Source: Lachnospiraceae bacterium UBA7481
Lineage (GTDB): Bacteria; Bacillota; Clostridia; Lachnospirales; Lachnospiraceae
NCBI GenBank assembly: GCA_002478505.1
Contig: DLOP01000119.1
Coordinates: 2,442 to 7,897 of the forward strand
Length of the DNA stretch: 5,456 nucleotides
Reading direction: 5' to 3'
Below the pieces are notes generated by a model, which saw nothing but the letters and a program-made list of their open reading frames with translations, had not been told where the DNA came from and made no database searches. Positions 1 through 5,456 of the stretch are shown here, one piece after another. Each line of letters begins with the position of its first letter. The stretch's first letter is position 1. Made by a program: the position numbers and the translations under genes.

Positions 1-1
1 G

Positions 2-166
2 GCAGCCGTAGCGGAGTTCTCCATGGCGCTGCGCGGCAGCGAATATCTTGGGAATGGAAGCTATGATGATATCCTGAAGATGCTGGGTGATATCGATCTG
101 GATGATGAATATAAGGAGGAATTTTATAATCTGGTGGATCTGGTCAGGGTAAAGGAGAATTTCTAA
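2..166 (+). CDS. vWA-domain protein, YfbK-type C-terminus (5'-truncated by window edge)
   Basis: The reading frame is open from the left edge to TAA at 164-166 and gives the last 54 residues of a longer protein. The tail begins AAVAEFSMALRGSEYLG and ends in an acidic stretch with EEFYNLVDLVRVKENF. This closely matches the C-terminal domain of YfbK-like von Willebrand factor A proteins, where AAVAEF, LR(G/D)SEY, and a final (A/E)EFxxLVxLA helix recur. These proteins carry a MIDAS-type vWA domain and are usually lipoproteins or secreted proteins of uncertain role; that part lies outside the window. The base composition is richer in GC than the genes to the right. A terminator follows 21 bases after the stop, so this gene ends its own transcription unit and is probably resident chromosome rather than cassette. 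Family assignment is fairly secure; the cellular function is not. Confidence 0.8.
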   Translation, partial: AAVAEFSMALRGSEYLGNGSYDDILKMLGDIDLDDEYKEEFYNLVDLVRVKENF

Positions 167-187
167 GGAAGCGTGAAAGAAAATGTG

Positions 188-235
188 AAGGACAGTGCGG
201 GCGTGATAAATGCCTGCATTGTCTTTTGCTTTTTT
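188..235 (+). terminator. Rho-independent terminator of the vWA gene
   Basis: A 12-bp stem (191-202 with 212-223, two G-U pairs, GC-rich at the loop end) closes a 9-base loop and can be extended by AAG/TTT at its base. It is followed by TTTTGCTTTTTT at 224-235. This is a strong intrinsic terminator 21 bases past the vWA stop codon. It insulates the cassette to the right from upstream transcription. Confidence 0.9.
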
Positions 236-342
236 ACAAGAAAGCCACTTATAACTTTCCGGCTTATGGACAGGTGCTTTATCGCATACCCGGCGCATAA
301 AAGTGAATTTTGGAACATGAAAAAGAAAAAAGCAATAATAAA
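236..342. other. Gene-less transition into the AT-rich cassette
   Basis: No credible reading frame, RNA gene or repeat is seen here. The first part (to about 300) still has mixed composition, including CCGGCGCAT. From about 310 it is almost purely A-rich (runs of A and AG on the + strand at 318-350). The A-rich part lies directly upstream of two promoters, so it could act as an UP-element-like contact for RNA polymerase. The change in composition near 300 is my best estimate of the left cassette boundary; no flanking direct repeat was found to prove it. Confidence 0.5.
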
Positions 343-371
343 TTGAAAAATAAGTTGATTGTATTTATAAT
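343..371 (+). promoter_or_regulatory. Predicted housekeeping (sigma-A) promoter P1
   Basis: TTGAAA (343-348) and TATAAT (366-371) are separated by exactly 17 bases. The -10 box is a consensus match, and the -35 box differs from TTGACA at one position. An A-rich tract lies just upstream. Transcription would start near 378. It overlaps P2, so the two probably compete for or share polymerase. Confidence 0.75.
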
Positions 372-383
372 ATAGTATATAAT
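355..383 (+). promoter_or_regulatory. Predicted housekeeping (sigma-A) promoter P2
   Basis: TTGATT (355-360), 17-base spacer, TATAAT (378-383). It is displaced 12 bases from P1, about one helical turn, so both promoters lie on nearly the same face of the DNA. Another TATAAT follows at 383-388 but has no well-spaced -35 box. The expected start is near 390. P1 and P2 are the only strong promoters in the window and the natural drivers of the small gene and, by read-through, the two large genes. Confidence 0.75.
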
Positions 384-400
384 ATAATCGTGTTTTATAT

Positions 401-428
401 GGGCAAAATACAGCATGGCATTTTGCCT
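401..428 (+). promoter_or_regulatory. Leader hairpin / possible operator just after the transcription start
   Basis: GGCAAAAT (402-409) and ATTTTGCC (420-427) form a perfect 8-bp inverted repeat around a 10-base spacer, extendable by one G-U pair. It starts about 11 bases after the expected P2 start and has no T run, so it is not a terminator. It could be a 5' stem-loop that protects the leader RNA or a dyad operator for a dimeric repressor. The sequence alone does not decide between these. Confidence 0.5.
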
Positions 429-555
429 AAAATGGAGCAGAATATAGTGCGAATTATTGGTAAGTATGAGAATAGATTTTGCTTTATGAGGGAATATATT
501 ATATATATGCGTGTAAATGGAATTTCATTGTTATTTGGAAGGAGTACGGAGTACC
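429..555 (+). other. Long AT-rich leader before the small gene, with duplicated SD region
   Basis: This is the rest of a leader of about 165 bases. It holds an alternating AT tract (493-509) and a weak extra promoter-like pair, TTGCTT (479-484) and TATATA (502-507). The ribosome binding region is unusual: GGAGTAC occurs twice in tandem (541-547 and 548-554). This yields AAGGAG at 539-544, 11 bases before the ATG, plus a second GGAG at 548-551, only 4 bases before it. One copy would place AAGGAG itself 4 bases from the ATG, so the duplication changes the spacing. Confidence 0.5.
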
Positions 556-753
556 ATGCGTGGAAATTATATTGACGAATATAAAAATAAAGTTGGCGGC
601 GAAACTTTGGGTGAAGTGCATGCTGCGAAAGAAAGTCGGTTAGGATCACCACAGGAAGGTATTCCGATACGAAAGGACAAAAAAGATTCAAGGAAGTTGT
701 TCAGACAAATGGAAGAAATGCTTGGTTTAAGAAGCTGGATTGATAATGTATAA
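556..753 (+). CDS. Small basic protein of unknown function (65 aa)
   Basis: I do not recognise this protein. I chose the ATG at 556 because AAGGAG/GGAG motifs lie just upstream; an in-frame ATG at 517 has no comparable site. It is rich in charged residues (13 Lys/Arg, 11 Asp/Glu), with a basic central cluster (PIRKDKKDSRKLFRQMEEML) followed by a probably helical C-terminus ending SWIDNV. There is no membrane segment, signal peptide, cysteine or zinc motif. It is the first gene behind the tandem promoters and is followed three bases after its stop by a hairpin with a T run. Position and size fit a small regulator or inhibitor of the downstream pair, or a leader peptide, but nothing in the sequence proves this. 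It could also be a chance frame; the RBS and the tightly placed hairpin argue against that. Confidence 0.55.
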   Translation: MRGNYIDEYKNKVGGETLGEVHAAKESRLGSPQEGIPIRKDKKDSRKLFRQMEEMLGLRSWIDNV

Positions 754-756
754 ATG

Positions 757-793
757 AAAACACTTATTCTATTAAATTGAATAAGTGTTTTTT
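757..793 (+). terminator. Perfect 13-bp hairpin plus T run between small gene and peptidase gene (terminator/attenuator)
   Basis: AAAACACTTATTC (757-769) pairs without mismatch with GAATAAGTGTTTT (779-791) around a 9-base loop. The T run is 788-793, partly inside the stem. The leading A run makes it potentially bidirectional. Only about four of the 13 pairs are G-C, so termination may be partial. It begins three bases after the small gene's stop and ends 27 bases before the peptidase start, leaving no room for a promoter between. The large genes are therefore probably expressed by read-through, which would lower their level relative to the small gene. Confidence 0.75.
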
Positions 794-820
794 ATGCATT
801 TTATAACAAGGAGAAAGGCA

Positions 821-3733
821 ATGAATGAATTTGAAGGTATATTATTTACGCTTAAAAAGAGAAAGCAGTATCCGAATGAATTGGATAAAGAGTATTATGA
901 CTTTGTCACATTTGGTTATTATGATGGTCTGTCTGTCTCTTGTATAGATAGATGGTATCAATTCAGGCCTACAGGGATAGCGGAATCATGCGGTTATGTT
1001 AATCAGGGAGAACCGTTTACCGATATTTATGTCATCAAGGGTTTTTTCCCTGCTGACGAATGTTCAGATAATGAATTCTTTAATTATGAAATCTGGAAAG
1101 AAATTGGAAAGAGAAATTTTGAACTGCAGGATTCCGATAAGGGTATATGTAAGGATACAAAGGATGTACTTGAAAATTATCCATATATATGTGTATCCTT
1201 TTTGCACCTTTCGCAAACCTTTGTAAAAAACTGTGAAGGGTTAGATAAAATGACAGGCGAGATTAAGCAAAAAATTAAGATAGTAGCTGATGAGACGGGA
1301 TGCAATCTAAGAGATTTCCATTGTGCTGTTTTTCCGATCATAGGTTTTTCTGATTATATTATTGTATTTGCTTCGAATGATTTTGAGATGCCGACTTACT
1401 TGATCAGTAGATTGCGTGAATGGAAAGTGAAAGATACAGCAGTTATATCTGATTGTTATACAATATGTGGGGTATATAAAGATTTTAAAATTACAAAGGA
1501 AAATTTTAGGCAAAACTCGAAAGTCCGTCTTATCGCGGAATTTAATCTTAGGGAGGGAGTGTCTGCCAAAGAGTTTCATAGTGCTCTTAAGGAAGGGATT
1601 ATAGGTGAGCTTAGGAAATTGCAAATAGAAAAGGATTGGGAGGAGAAAGTTGAGTCAGAACTTCAGAATTACTATATTACATTTGGTAATATAGATACCC
1701 TCATTATGCCAAATGTTAATATTGAAAGTTATCTCTGCCTTTTCATGTCACAGGAATTTCAACCGGGAGAAGGGTTTTATAAGAAATATATTATTGGAAC
1801 AAAAACCAGCATTTGCGTTGCGGGAGAGATGGATAATGGCAATGAAGATAAGTCTAAAATGTATGAATCAAAAAAAGAAATATCGTACCCAATACATGAT
1901 AATTGGAAGGAATTTTCGTGTGAATTTGAGCAGGCTTTGAAAAAGAAAAATTATGCAGTCCGTATGTCAAGAGCAATTGAGCAGATTATTCAGAATTATT
2001 ACAATATTGCAAATACGTTACACGGTTTTGACATAAGAAGTTGCCTTGATGATTTTATTAGCGCTACACTGGAAGACATTAGGATATGCTTTGAAGACAA
2101 GGATATTGATTGGAAGGAAACTAATGGGGCTGTTAAGGTATTTAGGGACAGAGTGGGCGATTTTGTGGCAGACCTTCTCCGCTCAGATAAACCATTTATT
2201 GAAGGTAATACTTTGTCGCACCCGGCGATCGGATCGGCTACAAAAATACTATTTGCTTACACGGCTATCCTGAATAAGCTGGCTATGCAAATGAGCGATA
2301 ATGATCAGGAAATAGTATTTCTTGTTATTAGTGGCGGGGCAGATGCGACAACAGCAATAGATTTATTTGCCTTTTTAAGGAGAGATGTAATTAAAGAAAA
2401 ATTTAGGAAACCTGTTCTGATCGTTGTCCCGGAAAAGGGATTATATGATATAAAAGGAACAATTTTTCGTATGCTGCATGAATTTATGCATTATTGTGGC
2501 GACCGTCTCAGAAAAAAAAGATATGATTTGTACCTAGATATAATGGGTGACGTAATGGCATACGATATTACGGAACCGTTTTTTGGGGAGAAGTTTGTTG
2601 AGGAGTACCTGTCAAGCGAAAAGAAATATTTAACACAGGAAAAGTATGATTCCATATTGACATTGGCAAAAGAACATGTTAAAGATCAGTGTGTGGAAAT
2701 TAAGCAAGAAATTAAAAAGTGTATTTGCGAATATAAAGATTTTACTGACTATCGCAACCGAAATAATGACGAAAGCAACTATTATGAGTATGCATTATTT
2801 TACCCTTATTCCGGACAGGATCGCGGAGCAGGTATTTTGAGTGAAGACACTATAGCGGATATTTGGAATAGGCAGGAGAACTCGTTGTGTGAAATGATCA
2901 GAGTAAAATTAAACGACGGAGAAGAAAAACTTTATGGGGATATTAATACATTGCTAAAGAAGGAAGGAATAAATACGTATGCTGCCAGTATTAGAGCGAA
3001 GAGATTAGATTATGCAAAACAAAAAAATGAAGATAAGAGAATAAAAATATATTTAAATATATATGGTTCGGTTTTAGTTGATAATTATGGTGTTGGAAAA
3101 TTCAAAAAAAATTGTTGCTGGTACAATTATGATGAAATTTCAAAACTTGGTTTTCGGGCAATGCGGGAAGGGCGATCTGACTTTCTGGCAATTCGCATGT
3201 TGGATATGCAAGTGGTGGATTATTTGCTTTCCTTTATATATGAAGAAAAAGACATTAACCGTGCAATGCCTGAAACGCTTGATAATATATTGCGACTAGG
3301 ATCTGTTCTTAAAGTGGCATTTAATATTTCATCAAGAAATATAGAGGAAGATATACATCAGAAAATTTTAGATAGTGCCAAACGGATGAAAGAGTCTGGC
3401 GGATATGAATATGAAGACATCAAGGATCGTATGGATGACTACTTGGCTGAGTATGTTAAAAGATTGAAAGAGCTGTTAGAGGAATATGAGTATGAAAAAT
3501 GGGAGGTAGTTACTAAGAATGTTGAGGAATATTTAACAGAAGTTTCGAAAGCTTTGGAGAAGGATGAGACTTTAAAACAGAATAGTTTTATTACAGAGCT
3601 AAAAAAAGTTTATAGAGAATGTGATATGACAAGTGAAGATGGTACTCACGAAACTATGAAATACTTATTTAAGCAATGGAAACTGCTGGCTGGGGGAGAT
3701 ACAGATGAAACTACAGGATGTGATAATAAATGA
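821..3733 (+). CDS. Large putative zinc metallopeptidase (HExxH), 970 aa, partner of SIR2 protein
   Basis: The start at 821 has AAGGAG (808-813) seven bases upstream; the longer GTG start at 785 falls inside the terminator stem and is rejected. The key motif is LHEFMHYCGDRLRKKR: His553, Glu554 and His557 form an HExxH zinc site. It is preceded by a hydrophobic strand with a proline (VLIVVPEKGLYD), as is common before the active-site helix of zincins. The likely third ligand is Glu783 in RAMREGRSDFLAIRML, which resembles the ExxxD helix of gluzincins, though 226 residues away is far. Residues 1-310 hold three degenerate GxxDxL units (near 32, 175 and 289) suggesting repeated alpha/beta folds. 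Residues about 845-950 are charged and helical, probably coiled coil. No signal peptide or membrane span is seen, so it is cytoplasmic. Its end overlaps the SIR2 gene by 29 bases. Substrate unknown; a sensor/activator of the SIR2 effector is inference. Confidence 0.75.
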   Translation: MNEFEGILFTLKKRKQYPNELDKEYYDFVTFGYYDGLSVSCIDRWYQFRPTGIAESCGYVNQGEPFTDIYVIKGFFPADECSDNEFFNYEIWKEIGKRNFELQDSDKGICKDTKDVLENYPYICVSFLHLSQTFVKNCEGLDKMTGEIKQKIKIVADETGCNLRDFHCAVFPIIGFSDYIIVFASNDFEMPTYLISRLREWKVKDTAVISDCYTICGVYKDFKITKENFRQNSKVRLIAEFNLREGVSAKEFHSALKEGIIGELRKLQIEKDWEEKVESELQNYYITFGNIDTLIMPNVNIESYLCLFMSQEFQPGEGFYKKYIIGTKTSICVAGEMDNGNEDKSKMYESKKEISYPIHDNWKEFSCEFEQALKKKNYAVRMSRAIEQIIQNYYNIANTLHGFDIRSCLDDFISATLEDIRICFEDKDIDWKETNGAVKVFRDRVGDFVADLLRSDKPFIEGNTLSHPAIGSATKILFAYTAILNKLAMQMSDNDQEIVFLVISGGADATTAIDLFAFLRRDVIKEKFRKPVLIVVPEKGLYDIKGTIFRMLHEFMHYCGDRLRKKRYDLYLDIMGDVMAYDITEPFFGEKFVEEYLSSEKKYLTQEKYDSILTLAKEHVKDQCVEIKQEIKKCICEYKDFTDYRNRNNDESNYYEYALFYPYSGQDRGAGILSEDTIADIWNRQENSLCEMIRVKLNDGEEKLYGDINTLLKKEGINTYAASIRAKRLDYAKQKNEDKRIKIYLNIYGSVLVDNYGVGKFKKNCCWYNYDEISKLGFRAMREGRSDFLAIRMLDMQVVDYLLSFIYEEKDINRAMPETLDNILRLGSVLKVAFNISSRNIEEDIHQKILDSAKRMKESGGYEYEDIKDRMDDYLAEYVKRLKELLEEYEYEKWEVVTKNVEEYLTEVSKALEKDETLKQNSFITELKKVYRECDMTSEDGTHETMKYLFKQWKLLAGGDTDETTGCDNK
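3692..3698 (+). promoter_or_regulatory. Internal ribosome binding site for the SIR2 gene
   Basis: GGGGGAG lies six bases before the ATG at 3705, inside the last codons of the peptidase gene. It fixes the SIR2 start and creates a 29-base overlap in a different frame, an arrangement typical of translational coupling that keeps the two proteins in linked amounts. Confidence 0.7.
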
Positions 3734-4853
3734 TATATATGAGCTAAATTGTAAGAAGGCGGAGGAACTAAAGGAGAGGCTGGGGAATAAGAAGAGTGCT
3801 GGAACATCATGGGCGTTTTGTCTCGGGGCGGGGGTAAGTATATCATGTGGACTTCCTGACTGGACTAAATTACTTGCAATGTTAAGCGGTAAGCTTTTGC
3901 TTTCATATTCAGATTCGTCGGATAAAGAACTGCTGAATATTATAGGGAGAGCCATTGGCAGTATTGAGAAAAACGAAAGTTTTATGCGAAAGATGAATGA
4001 AGCAGCGACGGGAAAGGCAATAGATATCTATAGAAATATTGATTCTCTGGAACTGGCCGAGTATATAGGTACGCTGCTTAGAGAAACAGCTGAGATAAAA
4101 GACAGTGGGGATTTATTTGATAGGAATTTATCTGAATATATTCGAGAGTGTTACGGTGATGAATGCGTTGTGGATCATAAGATAAAAGGATATAATAATT
4201 CGGTATTGCAGGCTGTTGTCGAAGTAATGAAAAAGAGAGAAATAAAAAGAGCTATTACATATAATTATGATAATCTTCTGGAAATCGCTTTGAAACTGGA
4301 GGGGAATGGCGTAGAGACGATTTTGCCGGGAGACCAGAAGGAATTTGCTGAGAATGATAATGTATATAGAGTATATCATTGTCATGGTCTGGTTCCGGTT
4401 GATAAAATGACTGGTTATCGTGCCAATAAAATTATTCTGACAGAGACATCATATTATAGCGAAGAACGTAATAATTACAGTCTCTCAAATGTTTTGCAGG
4501 CGTATTCAATGAATTACTGTAATCTGCTTTATATCGGTTTTTCGGGAGCTGACTACACATTTCGCAGGATTATCAGAGGACTTGACAGGGAAGGAAATAA
4601 GATTAAACATAACATTTTCTTTAGTGCAGACGATATTGTGAATATGGTTTATGCGGGAAGAGAAAATAAGAAATTGGCAAGAGAAGAATTTGTAGAACAA
4701 ATTAAAGATAGAGAAAATAAGGAGTATGATTATGAGAGGTTGATAATCAATCAGATACTTGTTTCCAAAACCTTATATTGGGAGGAAAAGGGAATGAATG
4801 TGATTTGGTCAACATGGGAAGAACTTCCGCATATGCTGAAAAATTTGTGCTAA
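3705..4853 (+). CDS. SIR2-family protein, putative NAD+-hydrolysing effector (382 aa)
   Basis: The motifs of a bacterial SIR2-like domain appear in the right order. GAGVSISCGLPDW (41-53) is the NAD-binding loop; ITYNYDNLLE (184-193) carries the Asn187/Asp189 pair. YHCHGLVP (224-231) contains the expected catalytic His227, ILTETSYY follows at 244-251, and LLYIGFSGADYTFRRI (274-289) is the last Rossmann strand. No zinc-ribbon cysteines typical of protein deacetylases are evident, and GLPDW replaces the deacetylase GIPDFR. This fits the SIR2-like NADase group used in anti-phage systems such as Thoeris ThsA, DSR and SIR2-Argonaute. The 90-residue C-terminus after the domain is charged and unrecognised; there is no SLOG domain or membrane segment. 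Overlap with the upstream peptidase indicates co-expression. Fold assignment is secure; NADase activity and abortive infection are inferred from family and context. Confidence 0.9.
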   Translation: MKLQDVIINDIYELNCKKAEELKERLGNKKSAGTSWAFCLGAGVSISCGLPDWTKLLAMLSGKLLLSYSDSSDKELLNIIGRAIGSIEKNESFMRKMNEAATGKAIDIYRNIDSLELAEYIGTLLRETAEIKDSGDLFDRNLSEYIRECYGDECVVDHKIKGYNNSVLQAVVEVMKKREIKRAITYNYDNLLEIALKLEGNGVETILPGDQKEFAENDNVYRVYHCHGLVPVDKMTGYRANKIILTETSYYSEERNNYSLSNVLQAYSMNYCNLLYIGFSGADYTFRRIIRGLDREGNKIKHNIFFSADDIVNMVYAGRENKKLAREEFVEQIKDRENKEYDYERLIINQILVSKTLYWEEKGMNVIWSTWEELPHMLKNLC

Positions 4854-4907
4854 ATACGGAGAAAAACTTTAAATATTCATTTTGCGGATGCAAGTCCTAT
4901 CGTGTAG
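4854..4907. other. Right junction of the cassette
   Basis: Between the SIR2 stop and the first recognisable remnant of the next gene there is no intrinsic terminator, RBS or convincing reading frame. The base composition moves back toward that of the flanks from about here. The only symmetry seen is a small TTGC/GCAA dyad near 4882-4893, without a T run. Transcription of the operon may therefore run into the decayed gene on the right. Confidence 0.4.
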
Positions 4908-5456
4908 TTCTATCAGAAAATCAGAAAGCCGATTCTGACGTGGAACCCATATGTGCTTGCCGAAGAATAATTTTTTGATCAATGCTGCTGGCTGGAAGGG
5001 GCAATAAAGGGCTTGTTCCGACATCTTTTATATAAAGTGCTCAAACAGATTCAACTGTTGTGATTTTCCTTATTCTGTAGTAGTTTATCCTGAGGGAAGC
5101 AATACGGTTCCCGATCATCTTAAATGCTACATGCTTTTTCAGGATAACAGTGAACATATTTATCAGATTCCCACTGTCAAAGTACAGAGCTATTCTCTGG
5201 AAGAGATCAGAGAGAAACATCTGATACTGTTCCTGCCCTATACCATGCTCCGTTTCCGCTCCCGGTTAAGACGGAAAAAGAAGATCACGGAAAAGGAATT
5301 GACAGGGTATTTGGAGGAGGTTATATTAATTTTAGAGGAAGAAGTATCTGCAGGCGGTCTAACGGAGCTGCAGTATCACGACTATGTAAGATTGATCCGC
5401 CATGCGGCGGAGAGGGTGTTTGAGAAGCACAGGGAACTGTGGGAGGAGGCAGATAA
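4908..5456 (+). pseudogene. Decayed 3' part of a protein gene, possibly Rpn/PD-(D/E)XK-type
   Basis: A protein-like sequence continues across three breaks. It reads KPILTWNPYVLAEE from about 4926, meets TAA at 4968-4970, then resumes in the same frame (CCWLEGAIKGLFRHLLYKV, 4983-5039). It shifts by one base near 5049 and runs open to the window edge from 5050, with DFPYSVVVYPEGSNTVPDH, IYQIPTVKVQSYSLEEIREK and a long helical, acidic C-terminus rich in Glu. The IPTVKVQSYSLEEI-type segment with an LLF(L/I)P(Y/F) helix resembles C-terminal parts of Rpn-family or 'PD-(D/E)XK nuclease family transposase' proteins of Lachnospiraceae; this recognition is from memory and tentative. No start codon, RBS or catalytic domain remains. 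Composition matches the left flank more than the cassette, so this is probably the resident gene that the cassette landed beside or in. The last part beyond 5456 is not visible. Confidence 0.6.

Noticed and set aside
390..575. 61-codon frame starting with GTG in the leader
   Set aside because: It starts at the predicted transcription start with no ribosome binding site, overlaps the better-supported small gene, and reads as low-complexity AT translation.
722..754. Possible promoter inside the end of the small gene (TTGGTT with GATAAT or TATAAA)
   Set aside because: Spacers are 14 or 21 bases and the -35 is poor; the resulting RNA would begin at or just before the hairpin.
785..820. Upstream GTG start that would lengthen the peptidase by 12 residues
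   Set aside because: The GTG lies in the 3' arm of the terminator hairpin and has no SD; ATG at 821 has AAGGAG at ideal spacing.
3646..3955. Minus-strand frames of 66 and 96 codons across the peptidase/SIR2 junction
   Set aside because: They are antisense shadows rich in Ser, Pro and Phe opposite strongly supported coding sequence, without their own RBS context. The same holds for minus-strand frames at 395-691, 1307-1624, 4128-4385 and 4506-4700.
821..4853. Classical toxin-antitoxin or Thoeris assignment
   Set aside because: There is no TIR-domain partner and no SLOG domain on the SIR2 protein, so Thoeris does not fit; neither large protein resembles a known antitoxin. A CRISPR array was also looked for and no spaced repeats were found.
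4919..4938. TCAGAA/TTCTGA dyad as a terminator for the SIR2 operon
   Set aside because: The stem is only 6 bp and is followed by CGTGG rather than T residues on the + strand; it lies within the degraded gene.
4778..4978. 66-codon frame across the end of the SIR2 gene
   Set aside because: It overlaps the SIR2 C-terminus in another frame, its product has no recognisable features, and the second half competes with the protein-like remnant in a different frame.

Overview
The window looks like an accessory cassette in a low-GC Bacillota chromosome, most likely a gut clostridium of the Lachnospiraceae type. The basis is purine-rich AAGGAG-type ribosome binding sites, TTGAnn/TATAAT promoters with 17-bp spacers, and the style of the right-hand flanking gene. 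No taxonomic marker is present, so this is inference. The middle (about 300-4850) is visibly more AT-rich than both flanks, as expected for transferred cargo between resident genes.

Layout, all on the + strand. Positions 2-166 are the last 54 codons of a vWA/YfbK-type protein, closed by a good intrinsic terminator (188-235). A gene-less, increasingly AT-rich stretch leads to two overlapping near-consensus promoters (343-371 and 355-383) and a leader that begins with a hairpin (401-428). The leader precedes a 65-residue basic protein (556-753) with no recognised family. Three bases after its stop is a perfect 13-bp hairpin followed by a T run (757-793), placed like a terminator or attenuator. 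Next is a 970-residue protein (821-3733) with a HEFMH zinc-protease motif and a plausible downstream glutamate ligand. Its last 29 bases overlap the start of a 382-residue SIR2-family protein (3705-4853) that has all the expected NAD-binding and catalytic motifs. The right edge (about 4908-5456) is the decayed, stop- and frameshift-bearing remnant of a protein gene, possibly an Rpn/PD-(D/E)XK-type protein.

How the genes may work together: SIR2-domain proteins of this stand-alone bacterial type are repeatedly found as NAD+-depleting effectors of anti-phage abortive infection. The overlap with a large soluble putative metallopeptidase, whose long N-terminal region looks like a sensor or scaffold, suggests a two-component defence unit: the peptidase or its N-terminal region senses infection and controls the SIR2 effector. 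The small protein and the hairpin behind it could set the expression level or hold the system in check. The pairing and coupling are visible in the sequence; the defence role and the order of events are inference. I do not recognise this exact metallopeptidase + SIR2 pair as a named system, but I could not search.
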